A DNA stretch of 64,000 nucleotides, taken from assembly GCF_042675745.1 (NCBI RefSeq), contig NZ_JBHTJM010000002.1, positions 372,001-436,000 on the forward strand, in the 5' to 3' direction. The notes beneath the pieces are model-generated. The model searched no databases. It was not told the origin of the DNA and was given only the letters and a program-made list of their open reading frames with translations. The DNA is from Pseudofulvibacter geojedonensis (GTDB lineage Bacteria; Bacteroidota; Bacteroidia; Flavobacteriales; Flavobacteriaceae). The position numbers and the translations under genes are program-made. Positions 16,490 through 26,300 of this stretch are shown here, one piece after another; positions within the stretch are counted from its first letter, which is position 1; each line of letters opens with the position of its first letter.

Positions 16490-18541
16490 ATGAAAAAAAT
16501 AACACACTATTTATATACCTACCAATCTAGCATTTATAAGTTATTATTATTTGTTGTATCAGTATTTTTTATAGTTTACCTCTTACCTAAGGGAGGCTCT
16601 TTTAAGTATCAATTTGAAAAAGGAAAAGTATGGCAATACAAAAACTTATACGCTCCATTTGACTTTTCTATTGAAAAATCGAAAAATCAAATTAACGAAG
16701 AAGAAAAACAATTAGAAAAACAATTACCTCTATACTTCGTTGCCGACACCTCTATAGTTAAAAATGTTACTTTAGCTCTATTAAATGAATTTGAAATTAG
16801 CTTTCCCGACTCTTTAAATTTAGATTTAAAAAATAAAAGCAAAAACACTTTGAGCAATTCGTTATCGGTAATTTACCAAAAAGGACTTTTATCTGAAGAT
16901 TTGACTTTTAGTGAGAGTAGAGAAGTAATTATTCAAATAAAAGGATCCAACAAAGCTTCTAAAAATTTATTCGGAAATTTCTTTACAAGTGAAAGTGCTA
17001 CAGAATTTTTACAAAAATCTATATCCGATAGTATTTTTAACGAACATAGAAGCTATTTAAACAATCTATATTTTAAACATTTAAAAACAAATGTAAGATA
17101 CAACAGCAACAAAACATTACAACATTACGAAGCTGAAAAAACAAAGATACTACCCACTCAAGGCCTAGTAAAAGAAAATACTATTATAATATCTAAAGGA
17201 GAAGTTGTTGAAGGAGATAAGCTACAACAATTAAACTCTTTAAAACAAATTTACACCTCTCAGGTATGGAGTGAGTCAAATTACAATTGGATTGTTTTTG
17301 GCTATAGCATCTTGGTAGTTCTTGCTTTGTTAATGCTAGTCTTATTTGTTAAAAAATATCGCCCTTCTATTTTTGAAAACAACACCAAACTCACTTTTAT
17401 CTTTTTTAACATTATATTAATGATTGCCATCACATCTCTTATGGTGCGTTATCAATCTTCTTATTTATATATTGTGCCTATCTGTATAATGCCATTAATA
17501 CTCAAAGCCTTTTTTGATGCCAGGCTAGGTTTATTTGCACATGTTATAACCGTTTTACTTCTCGGTTTTATTGTACCGAACAGTTACGAGTACATGTTTT
17601 TACAAATTATAGCTGGAATTATTACTATTCTAACAATTTCTGAATTATACAAAAGAGCTAATTTGTTTATTTCTGTTGGACAAATTACACTTGTTTATAT
17701 TATTGCTTATTTTTCATTTTATATAATACACGAAGGAAATATTATTGAACTAAAATTAGAGACTTTCGGCCTTTTTGTTTTATGCGGATTAGCTACTTTA
17801 TTTGCTCAACCCTTAATTTATATTTTTGAAAAAATATTCGGACTAGTATCAGATGTATCACTATTAGAGCTGTCTGATACCAATTCTAAATTACTAAAAG
17901 ATTTGGCAGATAAAGCTCCTGGAACTTTTCACCATTCATTAAATGTTGCCAACTTAGCAGAAGCTGCTGCAAATGAAATAGGTGCCAATGTTATGCTAAC
18001 AAGAGTCGGAGCCTTATACCACGACATTGGAAAATTAAAAGAACCCACTTTCTTTATTGAAAATCAAAACAACAACATGAACCCTCATGATGAAATCTCT
18101 CCAAAAGAAAGTGCGCAAATAATAATAGACCATGTTATTAGTGGAATAGAAATTGCTAAGAAAAATAGATTACCAGATAGAATTATTGATTTTATTCGAA
18201 CTCATCATGGTACAAGTTTAGTTTATTACTTTTACAGTAAGGAAAAGGAAATAAATGAAAACGTAGATATTACAAAGTTTCAATACCCAGGTCCTAAACC
18301 ATTTTCTAAAGAAACTGCTATTTTAATGATGTGCGATAGTGTAGAAGCTGCTTCTAAAAGTATTAAAAACCCTGATTACACAAAAATTAGCACTTTTGTT
18401 GAACAAATTATTGAAAAACAAAAATCTGAAGGTCAATTTTTAAATGCCAATATTACCTTTAAAGAGATCGAACAAATAAAGAAAATACTCAAGCAAAAAC
18501 TAATTAACATATATCATTTACGTATAGAATACCCTGATTAA
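16490..18541 (+). CDS. 7TMR-HD family phosphohydrolase, PgpH-like
   Basis: 683 residues. N-terminal TM anchor (LLLFVVSVFFIVYLL), then an extracytoplasmic region of ~230 residues (7TMR-HDED type, with EKGKVWQYKNLYAPFDF), then about seven TM helices (residues ~260-450), then a cytosolic HD domain. The HD motif is visible as FHHSLNVANLAEAAANEIG and LYHDIGKLKEP, with a later THHGTSL. Members of this family degrade cyclic di-AMP (PgpH of Listeria), which is the likely activity here by homology. It reads toward the tRNA cluster. No terminator is evident in the short gap. Confidence 0.88.
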   Translation: MKKITHYLYTYQSSIYKLLLFVVSVFFIVYLLPKGGSFKYQFEKGKVWQYKNLYAPFDFSIEKSKNQINEEEKQLEKQLPLYFVADTSIVKNVTLALLNEFEISFPDSLNLDLKNKSKNTLSNSLSVIYQKGLLSEDLTFSESREVIIQIKGSNKASKNLFGNFFTSESATEFLQKSISDSIFNEHRSYLNNLYFKHLKTNVRYNSNKTLQHYEAEKTKILPTQGLVKENTIIISKGEVVEGDKLQQLNSLKQIYTSQVWSESNYNWIVFGYSILVVLALLMLVLFVKKYRPSIFENNTKLTFIFFNIILMIAITSLMVRYQSSYLYIVPICIMPLILKAFFDARLGLFAHVITVLLLGFIVPNSYEYMFLQIIAGIITILTISELYKRANLFISVGQITLVYIIAYFSFYIIHEGNIIELKLETFGLFVLCGLATLFAQPLIYIFEKIFGLVSDVSLLELSDTNSKLLKDLADKAPGTFHHSLNVANLAEAAANEIGANVMLTRVGALYHDIGKLKEPTFFIENQNNNMNPHDEISPKESAQIIIDHVISGIEIAKKNRLPDRIIDFIRTHHGTSLVYYFYSKEKEINENVDITKFQYPGPKPFSKETAILMMCDSVEAASKSIKNPDYTKISTFVEQIIEKQKSEGQFLNANITFKEIEQIKKILKQKLINIYHLRIEYPD

Positions 18542-18583
18542 TAATTTGATAGCATAAAGTTTTAAAAAAAGCTTCTAAAAATG

Positions 18584-18614
18584 TTGTGTAAAAGGTAATG
18601 TTAAGATATATTTG
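18584..18614 (+). promoter_or_regulatory. Promoter of the tRNA-Ser/Pro/Arg cluster
   Basis: TTG at 18584-18586, a 20-nt spacer and TATATTTG at 18607-18614, about 37 nt before tRNA-Ser. Both elements match the Bacteroidota consensus. Confidence 0.78.
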
Positions 18615-18651
18615 CAACCGCAATTTAGTATTGTAAGTTCTTTATAACTTT

Positions 18652-18733
18652 GGAGAGGTGGCAGAGTGGTAATGCAGCAGCCTGCTAAGCTGTCAACCTT
18701 CGGGTTGCCCGGGTTCGAATCCCGGTCTCTCCG
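18652..18733 (+). tRNA. tRNA-Ser (GCT)
   Basis: 82 nt with an extra arm (CAACC-TTC-GGTTG). Acceptor GGAGAGG/TCTCTCC with one G-U pair, discriminator G. The anticodon loop CTGCTAA gives GCT. CCA is not encoded. Confidence 0.93.
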
Positions 18734-18805
18734 CAGAATTTAAGTTTTATTATTAAGTTTAGAAATAAACTTAACTTAAAATGTTTTTATTATTAAATTT
18801 ATAAT

Positions 18806-18813
18806 TACATTTG
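18806..18813 (+). promoter_or_regulatory. Possible internal -7 element before tRNA-Pro
   Basis: TACATTTG matches TAnnTTTG 30 nt upstream of tRNA-Pro. No TTG is found at the right distance upstream, so it may be weak or chance. Confidence 0.4.
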
Positions 18814-18842
18814 CACTCCAAAACTTAAAAACCGGTTTTATT

Positions 18843-18917
18843 CGGGGTATAGCGTAGCCCGGTTATCGCGCCTGCTTTGGGAGCAGGAGGTCGCAGGTTC
18901 GAATCCTGCTACCCCGA
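18843..18917 (+). tRNA. tRNA-Pro (TGG)
   Basis: 75 nt. Acceptor CGGGGTA/TACCCCG, anticodon arm CCTGC-TTTGGGA-GCAGG, T arm GCAGG-TTCGAAT-CCTGC, discriminator A. CCA is not encoded. Confidence 0.95.
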
Positions 18918-18946
18918 CACAGTTTTCGTAGAAACTTAAAAACTAC

Positions 18947-19020
18947 GGGCTCTTAGCTCAGCTGGATAGAGCACCTCCCTTCTAAGGAGGCGGTCGCAGG
19001 TTCGAATCCTGCAGGGCTCA
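18947..19020 (+). tRNA. tRNA-Arg (TCT)
   Basis: 74 nt. Acceptor GGGCTCT/AGGGCTC with two G-U pairs, anticodon arm CCTCC-CTTCTAA-GGAGG, T arm GCAGG-TTCGAAT-CCTGC. CCA is not encoded. It is 29 nt after tRNA-Pro, so the two are probably co-transcribed. Confidence 0.95.
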
Positions 19021-19023
19021 CAC

Positions 19024-19065
19024 AAATCCTTGTAAACATCTGATTTACAAGGATTTTGTTTTTTT
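19024..19065 (+). terminator. Terminator of the tRNA cluster
   Basis: AAATCCTTGTAAA - loop - TTTACAAGGATTT (13-bp stem) followed by TGTTTTTTT, 3 nt after tRNA-Arg. Confidence 0.85.
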
Positions 19066-19433
19066 AGTTGCCATCAGCGTTGCCAATTTTCTTATTTTCA
19101 GCTTTTAATTTTATTTCGTTTGTAACCGTATAGCTTAATATACACAGTTCTATTACCTTTACTGTTAGTATCTTATCATTTAATACTTGGTTTTTCTTCT
19201 ACACTCTTTAATTGAAAGCTATATTTAAAATATTATAAATACCCCTCTAGCAAATAATTATTAGACTTACTTTTTTTAAAAGAATTATAATAGCAATCCG
19301 TTTTCTAAAGTTACTTTATATTTAAATCAATAAGACGTATACTTATGACACCTTGTATTAGAATAAAAAAAGAGCACCTAAAAAAGATGCTCTTACCAAC
19401 AAACCAAATTTTAATTATATAAAACTGCCTTAT
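19066..19433. other. Intergenic region between the tRNA cluster and the T9SS gene
   Basis: 368 nt. Near the right end is the terminator of the minus-strand operon (19363-19394). A stop-bounded minus-strand frame of ~40 codons ends at about 19066 (C-terminal ENKKIGNADGN); it has no ATG and I do not recognise it. No integrase, IS end or direct repeat of the tRNA-Arg 3' end is visible. Confidence 0.5.
19363..19394 (-). terminator. Terminator of the LRR/cohesin-like operon
   Basis: On the minus strand AAGAGCA - loop - TGCTCTT followed by TTTTTTATTC, 40 nt after the stop of the 287-residue protein gene. Confidence 0.8.
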
Positions 19434-20297
19434 TTAATTAATCATTAACCTTCTTACTTCTTTAGAACCTTCTGATTCTATTGATACCAAATACAATCCT
19501 GAAGATACATTTGATGTATTTATAGATTCTCCTTGGTAATTATCTATAGATAAAATCTTCTTTCCGTTTACACTGTACATTGACACTGATGCTGCAGTCT
19601 TTAATCCTTCTACCACAAAAGATCCTTTTGTTGGATTAGGTGATAACACTGCCTCATTTAAGTTTAATGAAACATCGCTAGTACTTAATGCTGCAAAAGA
19701 AAAAGGAGTAGTATCTACAGTTCCTAATATATCTTGTGTACTTCCTGAAGTAGCCGTTGGGTAATTGATATTTAAAAAGTTCTCATTTGGTTCTGAACTA
19801 ATTAAAGCATCACTATTATCGATTATAGATATACTTCCGGTTGTTGGTGCTCCAGATCCGGTTGTTACCTGAAATACAGCCATGATAATTGGTGTACCAC
19901 TTTCTGCATCAAAAAATACATTGGTTGCCCCAGGTGTTCTTAATAACTGGTATACAAAATTTCCGCTAGATGCAGATGGACCTGCCAAATAAGTAGCATC
20001 CCACTCGGTTGCAGGTATGGCATAATCGCACACATTACTTGCTGGTGGAGTAAACACACAATTATTAACAAAACCGGTGTTTCCCGGTAATAAATATGCT
20101 CCTCCTGCTATCGATACAACTGCCCCCATATCTGATGAGTTTCCGTTGGTTTCTGTAAAATCGGGAGTGGCTACTAATGCCATTTCTAAGTTACCATTAG
20201 CATTTGTGCCAATGTGACTTAAACTGTAATTCATGTTTTGGGCATTCACTCCAAAAATTATTGCCAATAAAGTACAAGCTATATATATTTTTTTCAT
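19434..20297 (-). CDS. T9SS-exported protein with cohesin-like body
   Basis: 287 residues. Signal peptide MKKIYIACTLLAIIFGVNAQ. Residues ~20-190 form a beta-sandwich-like segment with features reminiscent of cohesins (short strands, VFFDAESGTPIIMAVFQV, GSISIIDNSDALI). Residues ~215-287 are a T9SS type A sorting domain (SPNPTKGSFVVEG, MYSVNGKKILS, SSGLYLVSI, VRRLMIN). It begins 27 nt after the stop of the 2955-residue LRR protein and shares its terminator, so the two are one operon. Inference: it may be the surface anchor that captures the dockerin-like tail of the large protein. The cohesin resemblance is by eye and weak. Confidence 0.78.
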   Translation of the reverse strand: MKKIYIACTLLAIIFGVNAQNMNYSLSHIGTNANGNLEMALVATPDFTETNGNSSDMGAVVSIAGGAYLLPGNTGFVNNCVFTPPASNVCDYAIPATEWDATYLAGPSASSGNFVYQLLRTPGATNVFFDAESGTPIIMAVFQVTTGSGAPTTGSISIIDNSDALISSEPNENFLNINYPTATSGSTQDILGTVDTTPFSFAALSTSDVSLNLNEAVLSPNPTKGSFVVEGLKTAASVSMYSVNGKKILSIDNYQGESINTSNVSSGLYLVSIESEGSKEVRRLMIN

Positions 20298-20324
20298 CTC
20301 TTTTATTTTTTATTATACATTAAT

Positions 20325-23300
20325 TTAATTTTCTGGTAATTGCTCTGTGATCATAAACAGATTAGATGGTGAGCTCTGATTATTTGGGTGTGCTAAAACA
20401 ACATCTTTTAAAGTGTTGACATCATTTCCTGAACCTTGATACTTAATTGTTCCATCTAAATTAACATCGGCCACATCATATCCTGTATATGAATATAAAT
20501 TACTATTTGTTGTATTTCCAGCATTTGCCAACACGTTATCTTTAATCGTATTGGTATCGTTACCAGAACCTTGATATCGTACTATTGCATCATTACTAAC
20601 ATTTCCTGCCCACATAGCTACAACGCCTATTGGCATATTGTTACTAGTTAAAGAATTAACTCCATGAGTAAATGTATCATCTGAATATGTAAAGTCTATA
20701 TCTCTAATATCTCCGGAGCTAAATGCAATGAAATTACTAGTCATAATCCCTAAATGATTCCTATGTTTAATAGCCACGTAGTATGAGTCTTCTAATGTTG
20801 AAAAATTTAATTTAGAAATACCATCAACACCAACTATATCCCCATCACGCTGTAATAAGGCTGATTGTGAATAACTTACCAAAGTATTAACGTTTATATC
20901 CCTTAATTCAACCCAAATCCAATCTACAATAGCATCTGTACCTGATATATTAAAAACTGATGCATCACATATCATCCCGTCTGGATACGGACTTGTAGTA
21001 GGTATATAACCGGCAACTCGTAAATCATCTCGCATTAATGTTTCTTCTCCTGCATTTGGGTTCAAAGCTGGGCCTTGTAAAAATACTTTTATATTTAATG
21101 AAAAGTCTGTACTACAACTAGTTTCATTAAAATTAGTTAACGGTTCGATATCAGTCCAATTTGTAACACTATAAGTAGCGTCATCTACCAACACACACAC
21201 TAAATTAAGGTTTCCTAAAGCATTAAATGTTGTAATATTAACATTGTTACCATTCTGAACATTAAGCGCAATAAGCTCATTATCATCTACACGTAATGTA
21301 GTTAGCTGAGATAAATTACTCACATCTAGAGCCATAAGATCATTAGAGTTAACAATCAGAGAAGTAATGTTTGAGTTATTCGAAATATCTAAGCTAGTTA
21401 AACTCATTTGTTGCAAATTGACATAATCTAACAATGTATTATTCCTTATATCTAAAGAAGTTATATTATTATTTCCTCTAGCATTCAAATATTCTAGTAA
21501 AGGATTGTTTGTTACATCTAAATTAGATAGTTGGTTGTTAAATGCTGATAAATGATTGAGATTTGCTAGCGCACTAACATCTAAAGTCATTAGGTTTGTG
21601 TATTGAAGCTCAAGACGCTCTAAATTGGTATTATTAGATACATCGATGTTACCTAAATTATTAAAACCTGCTTCTAAAACCTTTAAATTTACAAGATTTG
21701 TAACGTCAAGATTAGTTAAGCTGTTATTTCTTATATTTAAATGTTCAAGGTTGATGTTTTCTGAAAGATCTACCACTAAGAAAGAATTATATCTACAATT
21801 AAGGCTTACCAATAACGTAAAATCTTCTATTCCGCTTAAATCAGAAATATTTTTACCTTGTAAATTTAAACTCGTTACAACCTCAATCAAAGCTGTAGGC
21901 ACTTGCCCATCTCCAGAAATATCATCGTACCCCAATGCTTCAAGCTCTGATTCAAAATTGGTATCAGGTATAGCTGTATAACGACAATAGGTATCGCTAA
22001 AACTGGTTTGTACATCTATTAGAGTCCAGTTGGCCGAACTATAGGTTATGTCATCAACACGTACACAAGTTAGACTTGGATTGTTTCTTATATCAAAGAT
22101 GGTAACGTTAGTATTATTACCATTCATTATATTTAGATAATTAAGATTAGAACTTCTTGCTCGCAATTCCACCAAATCAGTACAATTAGATACATCTAAA
22201 GTATCAACTTCTGTATCATTAATATTAATTTTGACTAGCAAAGGATTATTACTTACGTCAAGAGATGACAAGTCTATGCTTGAACCATCGAAAATCTCTA
22301 GTGCTGGTACGTTACTTAAATCAATAGTAGTCATTGAGGTTTGACTAAAGTTTAGCTCTCTTAATGCGGGATTATCTGAAATATTGATACTTTGTAAAAT
22401 AGTACATTCTTCTAAATCAACAACTTCTAATAGATGATTGTGAGATAAATCTATACTAGTAAAATTATTTTCATTTAATTCTAAACTCACCAAGGCTTCA
22501 AAATCTTCAATACCCGTCATATCTGTTAAACCGCGTTCTATAAGACGAAGACTAGTTACAACTTCAATTAAAGCTGTTGGCACTTTCCCATCGCCTGAAA
22601 TATCATCATAACCAAGATTTTCTAAAGCCGCTTCAAAATTGGTATCTGGAATAGCAGTATAACGACAGTAGTTTGTAGCTGTAAAACTTGCAGCATCATT
22701 AATATTTGTAAAGTTCGCTTCAGCAAAAGACACATTATCTACTAAAATACAAGTTAACCCATCATTAAATCGTGCATCAAAACTGGTAATTATTTCATTG
22801 TTTCCGTTTCTTATATTCAACTGATTTAATTGATTATTTGAAACATCAATTATTTCTAATGCAATATTATCTGTTAAATCTAAACTCTCAACTAATGTAT
22901 TTTTTACAGTTAAGTCAACAAGACTTGTTAAACCGTTTGTATTTAAGCTACCCAAAGGCGTAGATCGAATTTCAATTTTTTCTAGCAAAGTATTGGCGCT
23001 AATATCGAGACTTGTTAAACTATTTACTGGTATAATTAATTCTTCAAGTAAGGTGGAGTCTGAAACATCAAGTTGTGTTATACCTGTATCATTTAGAGTT
23101 AATGTTTTTAAAGCTGGCAAATTAGACACATCAAGACTTGTTAAACTCATAGGTGCTGGATTAGCATAAATACTTTCCAAATTAGTAAGCCCACTTATAT
23201 CAATGCTTTGCATACTATTTAATGAAAAATCTATACTTTGAAGAGCCGTAAAATCTTTTATTCCTGTTAAATCGCTAATGCTTTGTCCTGAAATATCTAG

Positions 23301-26300
23301 ACTGGTTACCACTTCTATTAAAGCAGTAGGAACCTGACCATCACCCGAAACATCATCATAACCCAGATTTTCTAAAGCAGTTTCAAAATTAATATCTGGT
23401 ATGGGTGTATAGGAAATACAAGCTACGTCGTTATAACTGGTTTGAGAGTCAACACTTGTCCAATTGGTATTACTGTAAACTGCATCATCTACCAATATAC
23501 ATGTCAAGTTTGAATTTCCTGTTGAATTAAAAGTTGTAAAATTAATATTATTCCCGTTTTTAACATTCAAACTTATAAGCTCATTATTATCTGCTTCAAA
23601 TATTGTTAATCCTGAAAGTCCACTAACATCTAATGAAGTCAATTTATTTTGCCCTAAATTTAATTCGTTTAATTGTGTGTTTTCACCAAAGGTTATTGTA
23701 GCTAAATTGTTTAATTCGACATCTAGTGTCTCTAAAACTGTATTGCTAGATACATCTAGAGCTGTTAGTTCATTATAATCAACTAGTAATGTATTTAAAT
23801 TTGTATTACTTATTAAGTCTAAACTAGTTAAACTCATTTGTTGTAAATTAGCATAATTCAACAAAGAGTTATGTGTTAAATCTAGAGAAGATACATTAGT
23901 ATTTCCTCTCATATCTAAATAAACTAATAGCGGACTGTTTGTTAAATCTAGACTAGACAACTGATTATTAAACACCCTTAAAATTTTAAGATCTTCAAGG
24001 TTACTTATATCTAATGCTGCTAAATTTGTGTATTGAACTTGAAGGTTTTCTAATTTATTATTATTAGTTAAATCTATAGTACCAAGATTATTTAAACCTG
24101 CTTCTAACCTCTTAAGGTTTGTTAGGTTGGTAATATTTAAATCTGTTAAATTGTTATTATTTATATATAAATGTTCAAGATTGTTATTCTCCGAAAGATT
24201 AACAGCTGATAAAGAATTAAATTTACAATTAAGAATTGTTAAAGCTTTAAAATCTTCTATTCCACTTAAATTAGAAATATTTTTACTTTCTATATTTAAA
24301 CTTGTTATATTTTCAATTAAAGCAGTTGGCACTTGTCCGTCTCCAGAAATATCATCATATCCAAGATTATCTAATACTGTTTCAAAATTAGCATCTGGTA
24401 TAGCTGTGTAACGGCAATATGTATCACTAAAACTTACTTGAGCATCTATACTAGTAAAGTTAGTTTGAGCGTAATTAACATCATCTACTAAAATACAATT
24501 TAGATTAGGATTATTTCCTGCCACGAAAGTGGTAAGGTTGGTATTATTACCGTTTTTAATATTAAGCCTGTTAAGATTATTTACATTTACACCAACTATT
24601 TTAAGTGCGGCATGATTACTTAGATCTAATTCGGTAATTTGATTTCCACCTAAATACAACTCTTCTATTGCTAGATTGTTACTTAAATCAATGCTCTCTA
24701 CTCCATTATTTTCCATAAGTAAAAACTCTAAATTAGAATTTTGGCTCAAATTGATTGAAGAGACATTGTTATTACGTAAACGTAATACACGTAAATTTGG
24801 TGCATTTGTAACATTAAGAGAATCTACATTGTTATCAATAAAATCCAGTACTTCCAACGCTTCAAAATCCTCAATACCAACTAAGCTTGAAATACCAGCA
24901 TTTCTAACATCTACATAGGTTACTGTTTTTATACGTTGAGTTGGAATCTGCCCATCGTTAGGAAAGTTATCATATGCACTAAGCTCTGCCTCAAACGCTG
25001 GATCTGGAATGGCAGTATATATTAATGTACAATTAGTTTCACTAAAGAAAGTTTGTGAATCTATGAGAGTCCAATTTGTTGCACTATACTCGGCGTTATC
25101 AACCAAAATACAAGCTAAATTAGAGTTGCCTCCACTAACACTAAATGTTGTGATATTGGTATTGTTCCCATTTTTAACATTCAAATTTTGAAGGTTATTT
25201 GAGTTAACTCCCACAATCTCAAGATTAGGGTTTTGACTTAAATCCAAACTGGTTAACTGATTAACAGCAAGATACAATTCTCTTAAGCTTACGTTGCTAC
25301 TAACATCTAAAGCTGTGATTTGGTTTCTAGCTAAACCTAAGTTGACAAGCTCAGAAAGATTATTTACATTTATTGAAGTCAATACATTATCTTGGGCAAA
25401 GATGAATTTTAATCCGGTGTTGCTTGTTAAATCTACAGTTTCAAGATTGTTATCACGAATATTTAATGCTTCTAAACTGGTAAAATCTTCAATTCCAGAT
25501 AAATTTGAAATGCCTTTATTACGAACATCCAAACTAATTAAAGAATTGATATTTACCGTAGGTACCTGACCGTCATTAGGAATATCATCATAAGCACTTA
25601 AGGCTGCTTCAAAATTATTATCTGGTATTAAAGTATATTCGCAGAATAAACCAAAGGTCATACCTGCATCGATATTCGTCCAGTTTGTTGTACTGTAAGC
25701 TGCATCATCTACATTAACACAAGAAAGATTAGCTGTATTAGTAGCATCGAAACTAGTTATAGTTGTGTTGTTTTGATTTTTAAGATTAAGAAATGTAAGG
25801 TCGTTGTTATCAGACACATCAACTTTTTCCAACAACCCATTGGTACTAAGGTTTAATGAAACGATACGTGAGTCACGGACATTAAGCTCTTTTAAGGCTG
25901 CACAATCTGATACGTCCAAGGTATTTACTTGAGTATCGAACAGAAGTAATTGTTGAAGTTGTGTGGCATTTGAAAGGTCTATTGCTGTTAGCGTGTTGTT
26001 TGTATGTGCTTGTACATTTGTCAAAGCATTATTATTAGAAAGGTCTAATGACGGGATGCTGGTACCGTTACACAGTAATACTTCTAGGTTGGGATTTTGT
26101 GATACATCTAACTGATTAAGTCCGTTATTTATTTTTATTACAAGGCTTCTTAGTAATGGATTGTTCGAAACATCAATCGCTGTTAGATTATTTCTTTCTA
26201 TATCTAATACCTCTAAATCTTCATTGTTTGACAAATCAATACTATTAATGTTATTTCTCTCACAGGTTAAAATTTGTAACTCTGTATTGTTTTGGACATT

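Noticed and set aside
19064..19200. Stop-bounded minus-strand frame of ~40 codons (…ENKKIGNADGN) next to tRNA-Arg, as a possible integrase remnant
   Set aside because: No ATG, no tyrosine-recombinase motif and no duplicated tRNA 3' end (att) in the following sequence. Probably chance.
24127..25569. Series of plus-strand ORFs of 60-120 codons across the LRR gene
   Set aside because: They recur at the same phase in each LRR module and are shadows of the repetitive minus-strand coding sequence.
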